DNA of 64,000 nt, from assembly GCF_021496665.1 (NCBI RefSeq), contig NZ_CP071246.1, positions 1,922,001-1,986,000 on the forward strand, in the 5' to 3' direction. Below, one piece after another: positions 63,471 to 64,000 of this stretch. The translations under genes and the position numbers were made by a program. How positions within the stretch are numbered: the stretch's first letter is position 1; the number at the start of each line of letters is the position of its first letter. The notes under the pieces are model-generated. The model made no database searches. It saw nothing but the letters and a program-made list of their open reading frames with translations, and was not told the origin of the DNA. Source of the DNA: Corynebacterium sp. CNCTC7651 (lineage in GTDB: Bacteria > Actinomycetota > Actinomycetes > Mycobacteriales > Mycobacteriaceae).

Positions 63471-64000
63471 ATGTCAAAACCGGAACTTCACGCTGAGCAG
63501 GTGTCTTCAGACGCCCGCACCAGCACGAACGAGGGCACGGCCGAGCAGCCGCAGCCCACCGCGCCGGCGGAACCGCACGCCCACGCCGAGCACGCCCACG
63601 CCGACGCCGAGCACGCCCACGCCCATGCCGAGTCCGCCCACGCGGAGCACTTGCTGCGTGGCCACCTCGCGCCGTCGGCACGCACGCTGGTGGATATCGT
63701 CCTGGCCACCGCGGAGCAGTACCCGGACGCGCCCGCGATCGACGACGGCAGCGACGACGACGCCGACCACGAGGCCGCGGAAGAGACCAGCCACCACGCC
63801 AACAACACCGACCGCGACCACCACTCCGGCATCCTCACCTACGCCGAGCTGGTGGAGGAAGCGCAGCACCTCGCCGCCACGCTCAATGCCAACGGCATTG
63901 GCCCCGGCCAGCGCGTGGGCATCCGCATGACGTCGGGTACCCGCCACCTGTACATCGCCATCCTGGCCACGCTGTTCGCCGGCGCCGCCTATGTGCCGGT
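63471..64000 (+). CDS. Pls/PosA-type peptide synthetase, N-terminus (cut by window)
   Basis: 176 codons visible, no stop to the window edge. The ATG has GAGG 6 nt upstream. After a His/Ala-rich leader (residues about 37-66, AHAEHAHADAEHAHAHAE) comes the start of an adenylation domain: RTLVDIVLATAEQYPDAPAI, LTYAELVEEAQHLAATL, GIGPGQRVGIRM, and YIAILATLFAGAAYVPV. This matches the opening of Pls/PosA-family non-ribosomal peptide synthetases of actinobacteria. Catalytic motifs lie beyond the window. A second acidic/His-rich insert (about 90-115) interrupts the domain start. Confidence 0.75.
   Translation, partial: MSKPELHAEQVSSDARTSTNEGTAEQPQPTAPAEPHAHAEHAHADAEHAHAHAESAHAEHLLRGHLAPSARTLVDIVLATAEQYPDAPAIDDGSDDDADHEAAEETSHHANNTDRDHHSGILTYAELVEEAQHLAATLNANGIGPGQRVGIRMTSGTRHLYIAILATLFAGAAYVP

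Noticed and set aside
1..64000. CRISPR array, tRNA or rRNA genes
   Set aside because: No regularly spaced direct repeats with unique spacers, no cas genes, and no cloverleaf with a TTCGA arm were noticed. The 28-bp repeat at 63286 is tandem without spacers.

Overview
The window looks like the chromosome of a high-GC actinobacterium, most probably a Corynebacterium. The evidence is an actinobacterial folate block (hpt-ftsH-folE-folP-folB-folK), the ppa/dacB/tilS neighbourhood, a PTS of the corynebacterial ptsG type (order EIIB-EIIC-EIIA), a three-pilin plus class C sortase cluster like the spa operons, and leaderless-looking promoters with TANNNT -10 boxes. I cannot name the species.

Layout. 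0-4 kb: the end of a secreted lipase and a clpC gene broken by one extra base. 4-6.5 kb: a lower-GC two-gene cassette (DUF262 protein plus a HEPN-type protein) that looks like a defence or toxin module. 6.6-21 kb: a dense pile of insertion sequences. An intact IS3-family element is followed by an old IS1249-type element that was hit by an IS21-family element (8-bp target duplication GTGAATAG) and by a younger IS1249-type element (8-bp duplication GCAATACC). A second, identical copy of that younger element was itself split by an IS256-family element (8-bp duplication TGTGGTAG). Remnants of a second IS21, a second IS256 and a further IS1249-type element follow. An Abi_2-like HEPN gene with structured DNA upstream, possibly a small RNA, sits in the middle of the pile.

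21-31 kb: a secreted coiled-coil surface protein, ptsI, a two-gene Septu-like module (HNH nuclease and AAA/ABC-type ATPase) lying between ptsI and ptsG, then ptsG and a small envelope operon. 31-46 kb: an AlbA/Schlafen-type ATPase, lysS, a kinase-like membrane protein, and a tightly packed minus-strand run of ten genes read from hpt through ftsH, folE, folP, folB, folK, DUF3180, DUF6779, a Rossmann/DUF2520-like gene and panC. 46-49.6 kb: a DUF559-like nuclease-fold gene, tilS, dacB and divergent ppa.

49.7-58.5 kb: a pilus cluster (major pilin, class C sortase, minor pilin, large tip protein) bounded by two 124-bp direct repeats about 96% identical. 58.6-64 kb: a secreted protein built from three copies of a domain, a class E/F-like sortase divergent from a rhodanese gene, a MarR regulator, a second surface protein sharing the C-terminal anchor of the 21-kb protein, and the start of a Pls/PosA-type peptide synthetase.

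I saw no tRNA, rRNA or CRISPR array. The most interesting points are three separate candidate defence modules in the first 27 kb, the Abi gene with its possible RNA partner, the datable stack of nested insertion sequences, the repeats bounding the pilus cluster, and the undescribed triplicated domain.
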